Positions 54,879 to 64,000 of a DNA stretch of 64,000 nucleotides are shown here, in pieces (the stretch's first letter is position 1; the number at the start of each line of letters is the position of its first letter). The DNA is taken from NCBI GenBank assembly GCA_000510425.1, contig AZKM01000028.1, positions 1 to 64,000 on the forward strand, written 5' to 3'. The position numbers and the translations under genes were made by a program. This stretch comes from Eubacterium nodatum ATCC 33099. GTDB taxonomy: Bacteria; Bacillota; Clostridia; Peptostreptococcales; Anaerovoracaceae. A model generated the notes under the pieces. It searched no databases, had not been told where the DNA came from, and saw nothing but the letters and a program-made list of their open reading frames with translations.

Positions 54879-57800
54879 TCAAAGCAAGTTCCACGCAATC
54901 TGATCAGTTTCCGGAAGGTCGCCGAAAACATTATGTTCTTTCAAAATATCCACAACACTTCTCCCAATCTTAGCTCTGTTCATGGCATCCTCGATCGTAT
55001 CAAAAGGTTTTTCATTGTAAGCCTCCTCCAAGGCCTTTGCCGCCGTCTCTCCGACCCCGTTAAATGCAGCAAAGGGTAATATTACTTTTCCATCCTCTAC
55101 CCAGAACTTTAGAGCCTTGGATTTTCCTATTTCAGCATCTACAAAGGTGAATCCGCGAGCATACATTTCATAAGCAATCTCCAGGATAAGCGCCTCGTCC
55201 TTTTCTTTCTTTGTTGCATTTTTTCCCATGGCTTCTATGACATCATATCTCTCCAGGATAGAATTTTTACCGGCTAAGATCACATCTGCATTGAAATCCT
55301 GAATATAACTGGAAAATACCGTAGCATAGAACTCAACAGGATAGTATACCTTATACCATGCCATTCTAAATGACATCATAACATATGCGACAGCGTGTGC
55401 TCGTGGGAACATATACTGGATTTTTATGCAGGAATCAATATACCACTTAGGAACACCGTGTTCATCCATTACAGAGAGTTGTTCGTCTTTAAGCGGTCTG
55501 TTCTTTCTGACATCTTCCATTATCTTAAATGACATTTCATTCTCGATGCCCTTAAGCATCAGATAATTCATAATATCATCTCGGGTAGAAATCACTTCAC
55601 GCATCGTGGCAGTACCTGACTTGATATAATCACGAGCATTATTCAGCCATACATCAGTTCCATGGGAAAATCCTGATATTCTAACCAGATCTGCCATCTT
55701 GTCCGGTTTGGTATCATCGAGCATCTGCCGTACAAATTTCGTTCCAAACTCAGGGATAGCAAATGTTCCATGTTTAAAACGATAATCTTCATCTTTAATT
55801 TCTAACGCTTCGACACCATTGAAAATAGACAGTACCTTTCTGTCGGAAAGGTCTACACTGAGAGGATCTATGCCTGTAAGGTCCTGCAATTGTCTTATCA
55901 TCGATGGAACATTATGACCTAAAATATCGAGTTTAAGCAAATTCTGATCAATCTTATGATAATCAAAATGAGTGGTTATAATACCTGATTTTGAATCATT
56001 TGCAGGATGCTGGATTGGACAAAACTCGTAGATTTCCCTATCATCAGGAACGATAACTATACCGCCCGGATGCTGACCTGTAGTTCTTTTCACCCCTTCA
56101 CAACCGGAAGCCAGCCTTGAAATCTCGAAATTATTAATGTCTCTCTGAGTTTCTTCTGCAAATTTTTTCACAAATCCCATCGCAGTTTTTTCTGCGATGG
56201 TTCCTACGGTTCCGGCTTTAAAAACATTTTTTTCGCCAAATATTTCTCCTACATATTTATGAGCATTCGGTTGATATTCCCCGGCAAAGTTAAGATCTAT
56301 ATCAGGCTCCTTATCTCCCTTAAAGCCCAAAAATGTTGCAAATGGAATGGTAAATCCGTCTCTATTCATAAGGTTTCCGCACCTTGGACAAACCTTTTCA
56401 TCCATATCAATTCCACAATCATATTTTGTCATATCACCCCACTCAAGTGTTTTGCAATTCGGACATATATAGTGTGGATTTAACGGGTTAACTTCTGTAA
56501 TCCCTGCCATGGTGGCAGCAAACGAAGATCCCACGGAACCTCTGGATCCCACCAGATAGCCATCTTCCAACGATTTTTTTACCAGCATTTGGGCGGATAC
56601 ATACATAACTGCATAGCCATTGCTTATGATAGCATTAAGCTCTGTGTCAAGGCGCTGCTGAATTACTTCCGGAAGTGGATCGCCATAAATCTCATGGGCT
56701 TTATCCATGCAGGTTTTTCTTAATATTTCTTCTGCACCCTCAATTTGGGGCGGACATTTTTCCGTAGGAACAGGTCTGATTCCATCTTCAACCATATCTG
56801 CTATAAGGTTCGTATTTTCCACAACAACTCTATAAGCATCTTCCTCTCCAAGATAACCGAACTCCTCCAGCATTTCCTCAGTGGTCCGCATATATAGCCC
56901 CTGACCGTTTTCTGCATCCTTAAAACCCTTTCCCATCATTATTATGTTCCTGTAGATTGCAGACTCCGGCTCATCGTAATGGGCATCTGTAGTTGCAACT
57001 ACAGGTTTGCCCAGTTTATCACCCAAAGCCAAAATTCTTCTGTTTATGTTGCGTAAATCTTCCTCTGAGTTCACATTTTCATATCTATCATTGTCAATCA
57101 TAAATTTATTGTTAATCAGTGGTTGTATTTCAAGATAATCATAAAAAGAAGCTATTCTCTCAATTTCCTCTTCGGGGAGGTTCCTTGACACGGCACGATA
57201 TATCTCCCCCGCCTCACAAGCAGAGCCGATGATTATTCCGTCTCTGAGAGATGATATTACGCTTTTAGGCAGCCTCGGTTTTCTGTAAAAATAATTTAGA
57301 TGTGAGGTTGAAACTAATTTATAAAGATTCTTTACTCCCTCCTGGGTTCTTGCAATAAAGATTATGTGATTTGTAATCACCGGATTTTGTTTGTTCCCTT
57401 TATGATCAATGTTTCCCTCTTCATCAATTCTTCCTTCATCATCAAAGACATAACCCTCCATACCGAAAAGCACTTTAATTCCGTTGTTCACTCCGCATTC
57501 AGCGGCATCCGGAAAGCCTTGAACAACGCCATGATCTGTAATTGCAACAGCAGGATGTCCCCATCTTGCTGAAGTCCCCACCAGAGTACTTATCTCATTG
57601 AGTCCGTCCATATCGCTCATTTTAGTATGGGCGTGAAGCTCAACTCTTTTCTTGCCGTGATAGTTGTCTTCCCTTTTCGGCATCGGCTTTACCTGTATAG
57701 TTTTCACCATGACACCGAGGCAATGGTCGTATTGACTCCATTCCGTCTCCCCCATAGCTTCAATATAAAATCCTGTCCTGATTTCCCTCTTGATTTTTTC

Positions 57801-58652
57801 CCAATAATCATTTTTTACGAAAAATTTAAGCATCGCAGAGGTTGTTTTATCAGTAATTAACAGAGTAACCAAAGATTTGTCGTTTCTAATAGGTCTGGAA
57901 CTTATATTAAAAATCGTTCCGCCAACTACCACCTTACCGAGTTCCGGTGTGAGAGATGAGAGCGGGGTTTTATTTCCACTAACAATACCCATGACTTTTG
58001 TACTGCCTCTGCGACGTTTAGCGCCTTCGTTAAAATTCCCATTTGCTGAAAGCCCATCAGCACCATCTGAGTTTTTTAGCTTCTTAGGTGAAGTAACAGG
58101 CTGCATTGCCGCAAGCTTTTCTTCCCTCACATGTCTTTCCATTGCAATTTCACATATTCCGTATTGAGCTTCATCGTTGTAGAAATTAACATCATATCTC
58201 TTCCCTATTGCATCATATATAAGACCGGATATAGCACCGGATTCTGTTTTATTTAAATAATCTGTTGCTACTTTTCCAAGACAAAGAATTCTAATTTCGT
58301 CTCCACAAAGAGACAATTTATCACATTTTGCCGATTTGATCATGGAATTACTCTTATCTGATAAATATCGCTCTACAATTAATGAAATTGTCTGTTCATC
58401 ATCAATCTGAAAGTCTTCACTATCGTATTCATAAAATATTTTTACTTTCAAATCCTCTGAAGTAGACTTTCTTATTGCTGATTTAATTTTCAACTCATCA
58501 GAAATCGGCACAACAAAATTAAGGTTTACTCGCATCATCAGAGTTCTTTCATCCCTCATGATGAAAGCATCTTCAACATCACAGGTAAGCTCGGTTCTGT
58601 CTATATTTCCCAGTTTATCCCAGTCTATGCATTTCTCAAATAAGTCATTCAT
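54879..58652 (-). CDS. polC: DNA polymerase III PolC-type alpha subunit lacking the exonuclease domain
   Basis: The replicative polymerase of low-GC Gram-positives. In order: N-terminal domain (1-200), OB domain (about 222-325, MGIVSGNKTPLSSL), PHP domain split as ELHAHTKMSDMD (H340, H342) and TDHGVVQGFP, zinc-binding CPNC...CPRC (about 735-770), catalytic PDIDLNFAGEY, the fingers with GVKRTTGQHPGGIV and the C-terminal helix-hairpin-helix region. Bacillus PolC carries a DnaQ-type exonuclease of about 170 residues inserted in PHP. Here FGMEGYVFDDEG (396-407) passes over a short acidic link to NHIIFIARTQEGVKNLYKLV, and no DEDD motif is seen. Total length is 1257, about 180 below the Bacillus protein. 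Proofreading would need a separate exonuclease, not found here. Confidence 0.95.
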   Translation of the reverse strand: MNDLFEKCIDWDKLGNIDRTELTCDVEDAFIMRDERTLMMRVNLNFVVPISDELKIKSAIRKSTSEDLKVKIFYEYDSEDFQIDDEQTISLIVERYLSDKSNSMIKSAKCDKLSLCGDEIRILCLGKVATDYLNKTESGAISGLIYDAIGKRYDVNFYNDEAQYGICEIAMERHVREEKLAAMQPVTSPKKLKNSDGADGLSANGNFNEGAKRRRGSTKVMGIVSGNKTPLSSLTPELGKVVVGGTIFNISSRPIRNDKSLVTLLITDKTTSAMLKFFVKNDYWEKIKREIRTGFYIEAMGETEWSQYDHCLGVMVKTIQVKPMPKREDNYHGKKRVELHAHTKMSDMDGLNEISTLVGTSARWGHPAVAITDHGVVQGFPDAAECGVNNGIKVLFGMEGYVFDDEGRIDEEGNIDHKGNKQNPVITNHIIFIARTQEGVKNLYKLVSTSHLNYFYRKPRLPKSVISSLRDGIIIGSACEAGEIYRAVSRNLPEEEIERIASFYDYLEIQPLINNKFMIDNDRYENVNSEEDLRNINRRILALGDKLGKPVVATTDAHYDEPESAIYRNIIMMGKGFKDAENGQGLYMRTTEEMLEEFGYLGEEDAYRVVVENTNLIADMVEDGIRPVPTEKCPPQIEGAEEILRKTCMDKAHEIYGDPLPEVIQQRLDTELNAIISNGYAVMYVSAQMLVKKSLEDGYLVGSRGSVGSSFAATMAGITEVNPLNPHYICPNCKTLEWGDMTKYDCGIDMDEKVCPRCGNLMNRDGFTIPFATFLGFKGDKEPDIDLNFAGEYQPNAHKYVGEIFGEKNVFKAGTVGTIAEKTAMGFVKKFAEETQRDINNFEISRLASGCEGVKRTTGQHPGGIVIVPDDREIYEFCPIQHPANDSKSGIITTHFDYHKIDQNLLKLDILGHNVPSMIRQLQDLTGIDPLSVDLSDRKVLSIFNGVEALEIKDEDYRFKHGTFAIPEFGTKFVRQMLDDTKPDKMADLVRISGFSHGTDVWLNNARDYIKSGTATMREVISTRDDIMNYLMLKGIENEMSFKIMEDVRKNRPLKDEQLSVMDEHGVPKWYIDSCIKIQYMFPRAHAVAYVMMSFRMAWYKVYYPVEFYATVFSSYIQDFNADVILAGKNSILERYDVIEAMGKNATKKEKDEALILEIAYEMYARGFTFVDAEIGKSKALKFWVEDGKVILPFAAFNGVGETAAKALEEAYNEKPFDTIEDAMNRAKIGRSVVDILKEHNVFGDLPETDQIAWNLL

Positions 58653-58663
58653 TGTGCATCCTT

Positions 58664-59722
58664 CTAAACTCTATATATATTTTCTTTTATTACAGAAATC
58701 AATTCATCTGCTAAATTTTCTTCCTTTACTGTCTTGATAACCTTTCCTTTTGCAAAAATAATCCCCTTTCCATCTCCTCCACAGCAACCGAAATCAGCCT
58801 CTGCCGATTCTCCGGGACCATTTACAACGCATCCCATCACTGCTATTTTAAGACCTTTCGGAAGATTATCCATACTTGACAGACGCATATCCACCTGTGA
58901 AGCCAGTTCTTCAAGTCCTATTCTTGTCCTGCCACAGGTCGGACATGAAATTAAATTATACCTGCTTTCCTCAAAGCCGATGCTCTCTAAAAGTTCCCTG
59001 GCAAAACGAACCTCTTCTACGGGATCTGCCGTAAGGGAAACTCTAATAGTATCCCCGATTCCTGACAGAAGAAGTCCGCCGATTCCCGCAGCAGATTTAA
59101 TCTTCCCTCGTCTCATGGTTCCTGCTTCCGTAATTCCTATATGAAAAGGGTGTTCTGTCCTTGCAGCAGCTATTTTGTGCGCCTCAAAGGTCATCCTCAC
59201 ATCTGAAGATTTCATTGAAACAACAATGTTATCATAATCAAATCCTTCAATTACTTTTACATTTCGTAAAGCACTTTCTGCAAGACCTTCAGCCGTTACC
59301 CCACGATTCTTTATCAGAATATCTTTTTCTAAAGAGCCGGAATTTACACCCACTCTAATAGGTATATTCCTAAGCCTGGCAGCATCAACTACCTTCTTAA
59401 CATTTTCTAAAGTTCCTATATTTCCCGGGTTAATTCGTATTTTGTCTGCCCCTGCCTCAATAGACCCGACTGCAAGTCTATAATCAAAATGAATATCTGC
59501 AACCAGAGGTATATCAGTCTTGGTCCGGATATTTCTGAAAACATCCAGTGACTCTCTATCCGGAACTGCAAGTCTGATAATATCACAGCCGGCTTCCTCC
59601 AGTGCTCTTATCTGTTCGGTTATTTTCTTTTCGTTCCTTGAGTCTGCATTTGACATGGACTGAATAGCTATCGGATTTCCGTCACCAATGGCTACATCCC
59701 TTATCATGACTTTTTTACTCAT
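58664..59722 (-). CDS. ispG: 4-hydroxy-3-methylbut-2-enyl diphosphate synthase (flavodoxin)
   Basis: The penultimate step of the MEP isoprenoid pathway. A TIM barrel (1-250, MIRDVAIGDGNPIAIQSMSN, VADIHFDYRLA) carries a C-terminal 4Fe-4S domain with C260 and C263 in SCPTCGRTR, and C298 in MGCVVNGPGES. 352 residues is usual for the short form. AGAGGGG precedes the ATG. It lies in the frr-uppS-cdsA-dxr-rseP-ispG-polC operon with dxr, another MEP enzyme. Confidence 0.97.
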   Translation of the reverse strand: MSKKVMIRDVAIGDGNPIAIQSMSNADSRNEKKITEQIRALEEAGCDIIRLAVPDRESLDVFRNIRTKTDIPLVADIHFDYRLAVGSIEAGADKIRINPGNIGTLENVKKVVDAARLRNIPIRVGVNSGSLEKDILIKNRGVTAEGLAESALRNVKVIEGFDYDNIVVSMKSSDVRMTFEAHKIAAARTEHPFHIGITEAGTMRRGKIKSAAGIGGLLLSGIGDTIRVSLTADPVEEVRFARELLESIGFEESRYNLISCPTCGRTRIGLEELASQVDMRLSSMDNLPKGLKIAVMGCVVNGPGESAEADFGCCGGDGKGIIFAKGKVIKTVKEENLADELISVIKENIYRV

Positions 59723-59740
59723 TTTCCCCTCTTTTATATA

Positions 59741-60736
59741 CTATTTAAATAATTTGATAATATCATTCCAAGTAACAAATACCATCAATGAAAGCAGCAA
59801 AACCATGCCTGCACCATGTACCATCGCCTCCTGCTTATCCGTAATAGCTTTTCCGGTTATCATCCTTATTATGACAAAAATAATTCTCCCTCCGTCCAGT
59901 GCCGGCAACGGCAAAAGGTTGAATATAGCTAAATTCAAGCTTATCAATGCAACTAAATAAAAGAAGGATATCAGCCCCCGGGCTGCTGACTGATGAACAA
60001 GGCCTATCATTCCCACAGGCCCGGAGACATCTTTCATGGCAACATTACCGCTTGCAAGCATTCCCAGTGATTTATACATCTGCCTTGTTATATACCACGT
60101 AGACTTAAAACCTCCTATGATAGCCTTAGAAGGACTTTTCTCTATTACAGGTGTTATCCCTATAACATATCTGTCTTTTTCTTTTCTGGGATTTATTTTA
60201 AAAATTTCATATTTTCCGTTTCTGCTAACCTTAATTTCTATTTTTTTGCCTTTGTTTCCGATGGACTTTGATACATCGTTCCAATCTTCTATTTTTTTAC
60301 CTGAAATATACTCGATTTTATCCCCTTGTTTCAGCCCTGCAATTTGAGCAGGAGATCCGTTTTCCACTTTATCAACTGTAGTTGTAGCTGTTCCTGAAAT
60401 TAAAATTATTACAGACATAACAACAGCTGCAATCAGCACATTCATTGCTGCACCTGCAATGAGCACAAGGATTTTTGCCCACCAAGGCTTATTATTGAAT
60501 GCACCTTCCTGATCGGATTCTTCATTTTCGCCTTCCATGGCACAAAATCCGCCTACAGGAAAAATCCTGATAGAATATAGGGTCTCCCTCCCCTGTTTTT
60601 GCCAAACAGCCGGTCCCATTCCAAAGGCAAATTCATTAACCTTCACTCCCACAGCCCTTGCCATCATAAAATGACCAAGTTCATGGGGAAATATTAAAAA
60701 TAAAAACAATACCAATGCCAAAATAACTGTTAACAT
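59741..60736 (-). CDS. rseP: Site-2 intramembrane metalloprotease RseP
   Basis: A zinc protease of four membrane segments. The catalytic HELGH is at residues 18-22, a PDZ domain (about 112-190, VENGSPAQIAGLKQGDKIEYI) lies in the middle, and the third-ligand motif NLLPLPALDGGR is near the C-terminus. It cleaves membrane-bound anti-sigma factors and signal peptide remnants. It overlaps dxr by 7 nt. 331 residues is a little shorter than many, as in one-PDZ Firmicutes forms. Confidence 0.95.
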   Translation of the reverse strand: MLTVILALVLFLFLIFPHELGHFMMARAVGVKVNEFAFGMGPAVWQKQGRETLYSIRIFPVGGFCAMEGENEESDQEGAFNNKPWWAKILVLIAGAAMNVLIAAVVMSVIILISGTATTTVDKVENGSPAQIAGLKQGDKIEYISGKKIEDWNDVSKSIGNKGKKIEIKVSRNGKYEIFKINPRKEKDRYVIGITPVIEKSPSKAIIGGFKSTWYITRQMYKSLGMLASGNVAMKDVSGPVGMIGLVHQSAARGLISFFYLVALISLNLAIFNLLPLPALDGGRIIFVIIRMITGKAITDKQEAMVHGAGMVLLLSLMVFVTWNDIIKLFK

Positions 60737-61884
60737 TTAATAATTCTCTCCGTCTCTAATCTCGTAATCTTATCTACTTCAATTATATCTTCTAATGTCG
60801 GATTTTTGATGGAGTTATGCATGCTCATAATTTTTTCAACTCCTCCCTCTATATCCAAAAATCCAATTCTTTTATCCAAAAAAGCCTGAACCAAAATTTC
60901 ATTGGCAGCATTCATCGCAGCAGGGTAGGTTCCTCCCAGCTTTGAAGCACAAACGGCAAGCAGCAAACATCTGAATACACTTATATCGGGTTTCTCAAAT
61001 GTCATAAATCTGCCCTCCCCAAAAAAATCCAATGCCAAATCAGGAAAATCCAATCTATCCGGATAGGCAAGTGCCACCGATATAGGAATTCTCATGTCAG
61101 GGACTCCAAGCTGTGCAAGCACTGAAGAATCACTGAACTCCACCGCAGAGTGAACTATGCTCTGAGGATGAACTAAAACTTCAATTTCCTCCATCTCTAC
61201 ACCAAATAACCACTTTGCCTCAATCATTTCCAATCCCTTATTCATAAGGGTTGCCGAATCTATCGTAATTTTTTTACCCATTGACCAATTTGGGTGTTTG
61301 AGCGCTCTCTCCGGAGTGATATTCTCTGTTTTCTTCCTCGTGTAGCCTCTAAAAGGACCTCCTGAGCAAGTAAGCAGTATTCTTCTGATTTTCTTGTCAC
61401 CATTCCCCTCTAAGCATTGGAATACAGCACTGTGTTCACTGTCCACCGGGAGTATTTTAACATTTTTTTCCACGGCAGCACCCATAATGACAGATCCACC
61501 TGCAACCAAAGTTTCCTTATTCGCTAAAGCGATATCATGACCTGCATTAATAGCTTTATAAGTTGGTATGAGCCCCCTCATTCCCATCAGCGAATTTAGA
61601 ACCACATCACATTCCGATATTGCAACCTCATCAATTCCCTCAGGTCCCCACAGAAATTTTGTATTCGGAAATTCTGCCGAAAGTCTTTCGGAATCATCCT
61701 TTTCAGCACATACGCCTATTGCCGGGTTGAATTCTGCAATCTGCTTTCTAAAGAGGTCTATATTTTGGCCGCAGGTTAAGGCTTCTACCTTAAATCTATC
61801 TCTATTTTTTCTGATAACGTCAAGGCTTTGAGTTCCTATGGAACCCGTGCTTCCCAAAATCGTAATTTTTTTCATTTTAACCAC
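60730..61884 (-). CDS. dxr: 1-deoxy-D-xylulose 5-phosphate reductoisomerase
   Basis: The NADPH-dependent second step of the MEP pathway. The Rossmann motif GSTGSIGTQSLDVI (about 10), ALANKETLVAGG, PVDSEHSAVFQCLEG with the metal-binding D and E, SGGPFRGY and HPNWSMGKKITIDSATLMNKGLE are all present. 384 residues is usual. The first residues MVKM allow either of two starts; MKKITILGSTG is the common one. Confidence 0.97.
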   Translation of the reverse strand: MVKMKKITILGSTGSIGTQSLDVIRKNRDRFKVEALTCGQNIDLFRKQIAEFNPAIGVCAEKDDSERLSAEFPNTKFLWGPEGIDEVAISECDVVLNSLMGMRGLIPTYKAINAGHDIALANKETLVAGGSVIMGAAVEKNVKILPVDSEHSAVFQCLEGNGDKKIRRILLTCSGGPFRGYTRKKTENITPERALKHPNWSMGKKITIDSATLMNKGLEMIEAKWLFGVEMEEIEVLVHPQSIVHSAVEFSDSSVLAQLGVPDMRIPISVALAYPDRLDFPDLALDFFGEGRFMTFEKPDISVFRCLLLAVCASKLGGTYPAAMNAANEILVQAFLDKRIGFLDIEGGVEKIMSMHNSIKNPTLEDIIEVDKITRLETERIIKC

Positions 61885-61926
61885 CGGAAATTTAAGTAAA
61901 ATCTAAAATATCATTTTGTAATAGTT

Positions 61927-62727
61927 TCATTTAAAATAAGGCATTATGAGAACGATATAATAATATACAAAAGGTGCTGTAAACAAAATACTGTCGAATC
62001 TGTCCATGATTCCGCCATGACCCGGAATCAACCTTCCGTAGTCCTTTATGCCCATCTTTCTCTTATATGCAGAAGCTGTTAAGTCACCGCACATGGATAC
62101 AGGAGCCCCTGCCAAACCTATAATTACAGAATGAATAAAAAGATGAGGTGCTGCAAAATAGCCGAACAGACCGCATACAACTGCACTTCCCACAATTCCT
62201 CCAATCGCTCCTTCTATGGTCTTTTTAGGACTTAGATTAGGTGCCATCTTATGTTTTCCAAAAAACACTCCCGTAAAATATGCGAATATATCTGAACCGA
62301 AGGCAGCAAGCATAACAAGCCAAATCAGTGTGCGATAAGATCTCATCTCATCTATGAGAATCATGTGATATGCAAAAAAACCTATATAGACAATCCCTAT
62401 AATTGTTGCCATTGCATCAACAGGTGTTTTCTCTGTAACCTTAAACATATATATTGATCCCGACATAATTACTGCCGTAAACCACGCGAGAATAAATACA
62501 GCTCTCATATCTGTAGGAGCAATATAGTGTATTAAAAACAAAGAAATAAAAGCTGATGCCGCAATAAAGTCTGAGGGATGAATTTTCATAGCTCTGAAGC
62601 CGTTAAAAAATTCCCTCATCCCTATTATACCTATTAAAAAGACAAGTGCGGCAAGCCAGTAATTTCCAAGATACACAATTCCAACTAAGGGTATCATACA
62701 GATTCCCGATATAATTCTCGTCTTCAT
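61927..62727 (-). CDS. cdsA: Phosphatidate cytidylyltransferase
   Basis: A polytopic membrane enzyme of about eight helices that makes CDP-diacylglycerol. The signature GDLTASAYKRKMGIKDYGRLIPGHGGIMDRFDS near the C-terminus holds the K, D and D of the catalytic site. 266 residues is usual. It starts 3 nt after uppS. Confidence 0.96.
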   Translation of the reverse strand: MKTRIISGICMIPLVGIVYLGNYWLAALVFLIGIIGMREFFNGFRAMKIHPSDFIAASAFISLFLIHYIAPTDMRAVFILAWFTAVIMSGSIYMFKVTEKTPVDAMATIIGIVYIGFFAYHMILIDEMRSYRTLIWLVMLAAFGSDIFAYFTGVFFGKHKMAPNLSPKKTIEGAIGGIVGSAVVCGLFGYFAAPHLFIHSVIIGLAGAPVSMCGDLTASAYKRKMGIKDYGRLIPGHGGIMDRFDSILFTAPFVYYYIVLIMPYFK

Positions 62728-62730
62728 AGA

Positions 62731-63498
62731 TTATTTCCTTCCTCCAAATCGCCTGTCCCTGTTCTGATACTTTTCTATTATCTCCTCAAATTCCTCCGGT
62801 GTAAAGTCCGGCCAAAGGGTGCTTGTAAAAGCAAATTCACTATATGCACACTGCCATAATAAAAAATTAGACAGTCTTTCCTCTCCACTGGTTCTGATAA
62901 TTAAATCGGGATCAGGTATATTTCCGTTCTCATCTCCGGTATAAAGATATTTTGTCACCATTTCTTCACTCACCGGGAAATCAAGTTTTCCCTTCTTTTC
63001 ATCAGATATTATATTGTTTATTGCACGGACAATCTCGTTTCTGCTGCCATAGTTAAGTGCAATGTTAAATTGCAGACCGGTATTCTCCCCGGTCTTTTCC
63101 ATGGTCTTTTCTAAACTTTTCTTTGCACCTTCAGGAATCACACTGTAATCACCCAAGGTCATCACTTTAACATTCTGTTCGTGGAGTTCATCTAAATCCA
63201 GCTTTACAAACTTAACTAAAAGCTTGAAAATCCCGGAAACTTCTTCGTCTGTGCGTTTCCAGTTTTCTGTAGAAAAAGCATATACCGTTAAATATTTAAT
63301 CCCCAGGTCTGAAGCCCTGCGAACAATTTCCTTCATGGACTCCATTCCTGCGTTATGCCCTGAGAATCTGTTAACCTTATGTTTCTTTGCCCACCTGCCG
63401 TTTCCGTCCATTATCACAGCTACATGAACAGGCATCTTGTCAAAATCCAACATCCTATTTACATAAACGAATGTGGCTGCCCTCGCAGCCACAAACAT
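62731..63498 (-). CDS. uppS: Undecaprenyl diphosphate synthase (isoprenyl transferase)
   Basis: A cis-prenyltransferase that makes the C55 carrier used in wall synthesis. The diphosphate-binding IMDGNGRWA (D31), FSGHNAGMESMKEIV, YAFSTENWKR and the C-terminal LIRTSGEERLSNFLLWQCAYSE and WPDF are all present. The ATG at 63496-63498 is used because GGGGAGGA lies 5 nt upstream, right after the frr stop. An upstream TTG is only 2-3 nt from that site, and an internal ATG (63453) has no good site. A perfect inverted repeat falls at codons 3-9. Confidence 0.95.
   Translation of the reverse strand: MFVAARAATFVYVNRMLDFDKMPVHVAVIMDGNGRWAKKHKVNRFSGHNAGMESMKEIVRRASDLGIKYLTVYAFSTENWKRTDEEVSGIFKLLVKFVKLDLDELHEQNVKVMTLGDYSVIPEGAKKSLEKTMEKTGENTGLQFNIALNYGSRNEIVRAINNIISDEKKGKLDFPVSEEMVTKYLYTGDENGNIPDPDLIIRTSGEERLSNFLLWQCAYSEFAFTSTLWPDFTPEEFEEIIEKYQNRDRRFGGRK
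63473..63492 (-). other. Inverted repeat in the first codons of uppS
   Basis: Arms GTGGCTGC (63473-63480) and GCAGCCAC (63485-63492) around a four-base loop. No T-run follows, so it does not look like a normal terminator. Being next to the start codon it could lower translation or stabilise the processed mRNA. Confidence 0.5.
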
Positions 63499-63512
63499 CA
63501 ATTCCTCCCCGA

Positions 63513-64000
63513 TTATACTTCTAAAATTTCTTTATCCTTTACAGCTACCAATTCATCGATTTCCTTTACTGCCTTGTCCACTTTTTTCTGAACTTCCTCA
63601 AGTTCCCCCTTCAGATCATCTTCAGAAATTTCACCGGCTTTCTGCTGTTTTTTTAATCCGTCGTTGGCATCTCTTCTAAGATTTCTGACAGCAATCTTCG
63701 CCTCTTCTCCCATTTTTTTAGTAGTCTTTGTTAACTCTTTTCTTCTTTCTTCAGTTAACTGTGGAATCTCCATACGAATTGCCTTTCCGTCATTTGCAGG
63801 TGTTATTCCAAGATTTGCAGCATTGATAGCGTGTTCTATATCATTTATTGATTTAGGATCAAAGGGCGTAATCATAAGCATCCTTGCATCCGGAACGCTG
63901 ATATTAGACAGATTTTTTAATGGGGTGGGCGTACCGTAATAGTCAACCATAACCTTATCCAGCAATGCAGGATTCGCACGACCTGCTCTGACAGTATTCA
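63513..64000 (-). CDS. frr: Ribosome recycling factor, partial at the right edge
   Basis: RRF releases ribosomes after termination together with EF-G. The visible part covers about 162 of the usual 185 residues, beginning at [22 protein letters not shown] and ending in [41 protein letters not shown] and the three-helix bundle are typical. The start codon lies beyond the window. It heads the visible part of the operon leading to polC. Confidence 0.95.
   Translation of the reverse strand, partial: NTVRAGRANPALLDKVMVDYYGTPTPLKNLSNISVPDARMLMITPFDPKSINDIEHAINAANLGITPANDGKAIRMEIPQLTEERRKELTKTTKKMGEEAKIAVRNLRRDANDGLKKQQKAGEISEDDLKGELEEVQKKVDKAVKEIDELVAVKDKEILEV

Overview
The window reads as a stretch of low-GC Gram-positive chromosome, most likely an anaerobic clostridium (class Clostridia). 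The reasons are AT-rich intergenic DNA, strong GGAGG-type ribosome binding sites, a PolC-type replicative polymerase, CodY next to HslVU, MutS2 with ZapA, a DivIB-type FtsQ and consensus sigma-A promoters. I see no phage genes, transposases, CRISPR arrays or rRNA genes. The exact genus cannot be fixed from sequence alone.

Layout, left to right. 0-4.3 kb (minus strand): a lipid-anchored CbiK-type chelatase, a membrane-anchored endonuclease/exonuclease/phosphatase-fold protein and an LtrA-family membrane protein. 4.4-4.7 kb: three tRNA genes (fMet, Leu, Asn) with a consensus promoter and a terminator. 5.0-5.9 kb: an AEC-type carrier on the plus strand behind an operator-like palindrome. 5.9-11.5 kb: TPR protein, two radical SAM proteins, argS and a DUF523 protein. 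11.5-18.7 kb: mutS2, zapA, pheT, pheS and an rRNA methyltransferase gene, the same order of families as in Bacillus. 18.7-31 kb: a division and cell-wall (dcw) cluster read on the minus strand as mraZ-rsmH-ftsL-spoVD/pbp-murF-mraY-murD-ftsW-murG-ftsQ-ftsZ. It starts at a promoter carrying duplicated MraZ-type boxes. murE, murC, murB and ftsA are not in it.

31-38 kb: a thioesterase/GIY-YIG fusion gene coupled to an unknown gene, an ArsB/NhaD-type transporter, an acetyltransferase, a secreted esterase, and a 15-gene tRNA array driven by a near-consensus promoter. 37.6-48.3 kb: an IMPACT-family protein, hflX, codY, hslU, hslV, topA, a frameshifted dprA, comM, a YraN-family gene and a HAD phosphatase. 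48.4-53.9 kb (plus strand): trkA, trkH, a second and frameshifted trkH, and trpS. 53.9-64 kb (minus strand): a frameshifted rarD-type gene at the end of the operon frr-uppS-cdsA-dxr-rseP-ispG-polC. This operon couples translation, isoprenoid carrier and phospholipid synthesis, and replication. frr runs off the right edge.

The most notable observations are: a PolC that lacks the internal 3'-5' exonuclease domain; three genes (dprA, the second trkH, rarD) each broken by an apparent one-base loss in an A-tract, with the dprA site forming a perfect slippery heptamer; an acyl-ACP thioesterase fused to a GIY-YIG nuclease domain; a secreted CbiK with an extra N-terminal domain; a duplicated MraZ-box promoter; and hairpins placed inside operons before the PBP gene and directly against the start of the rRNA methyltransferase gene.
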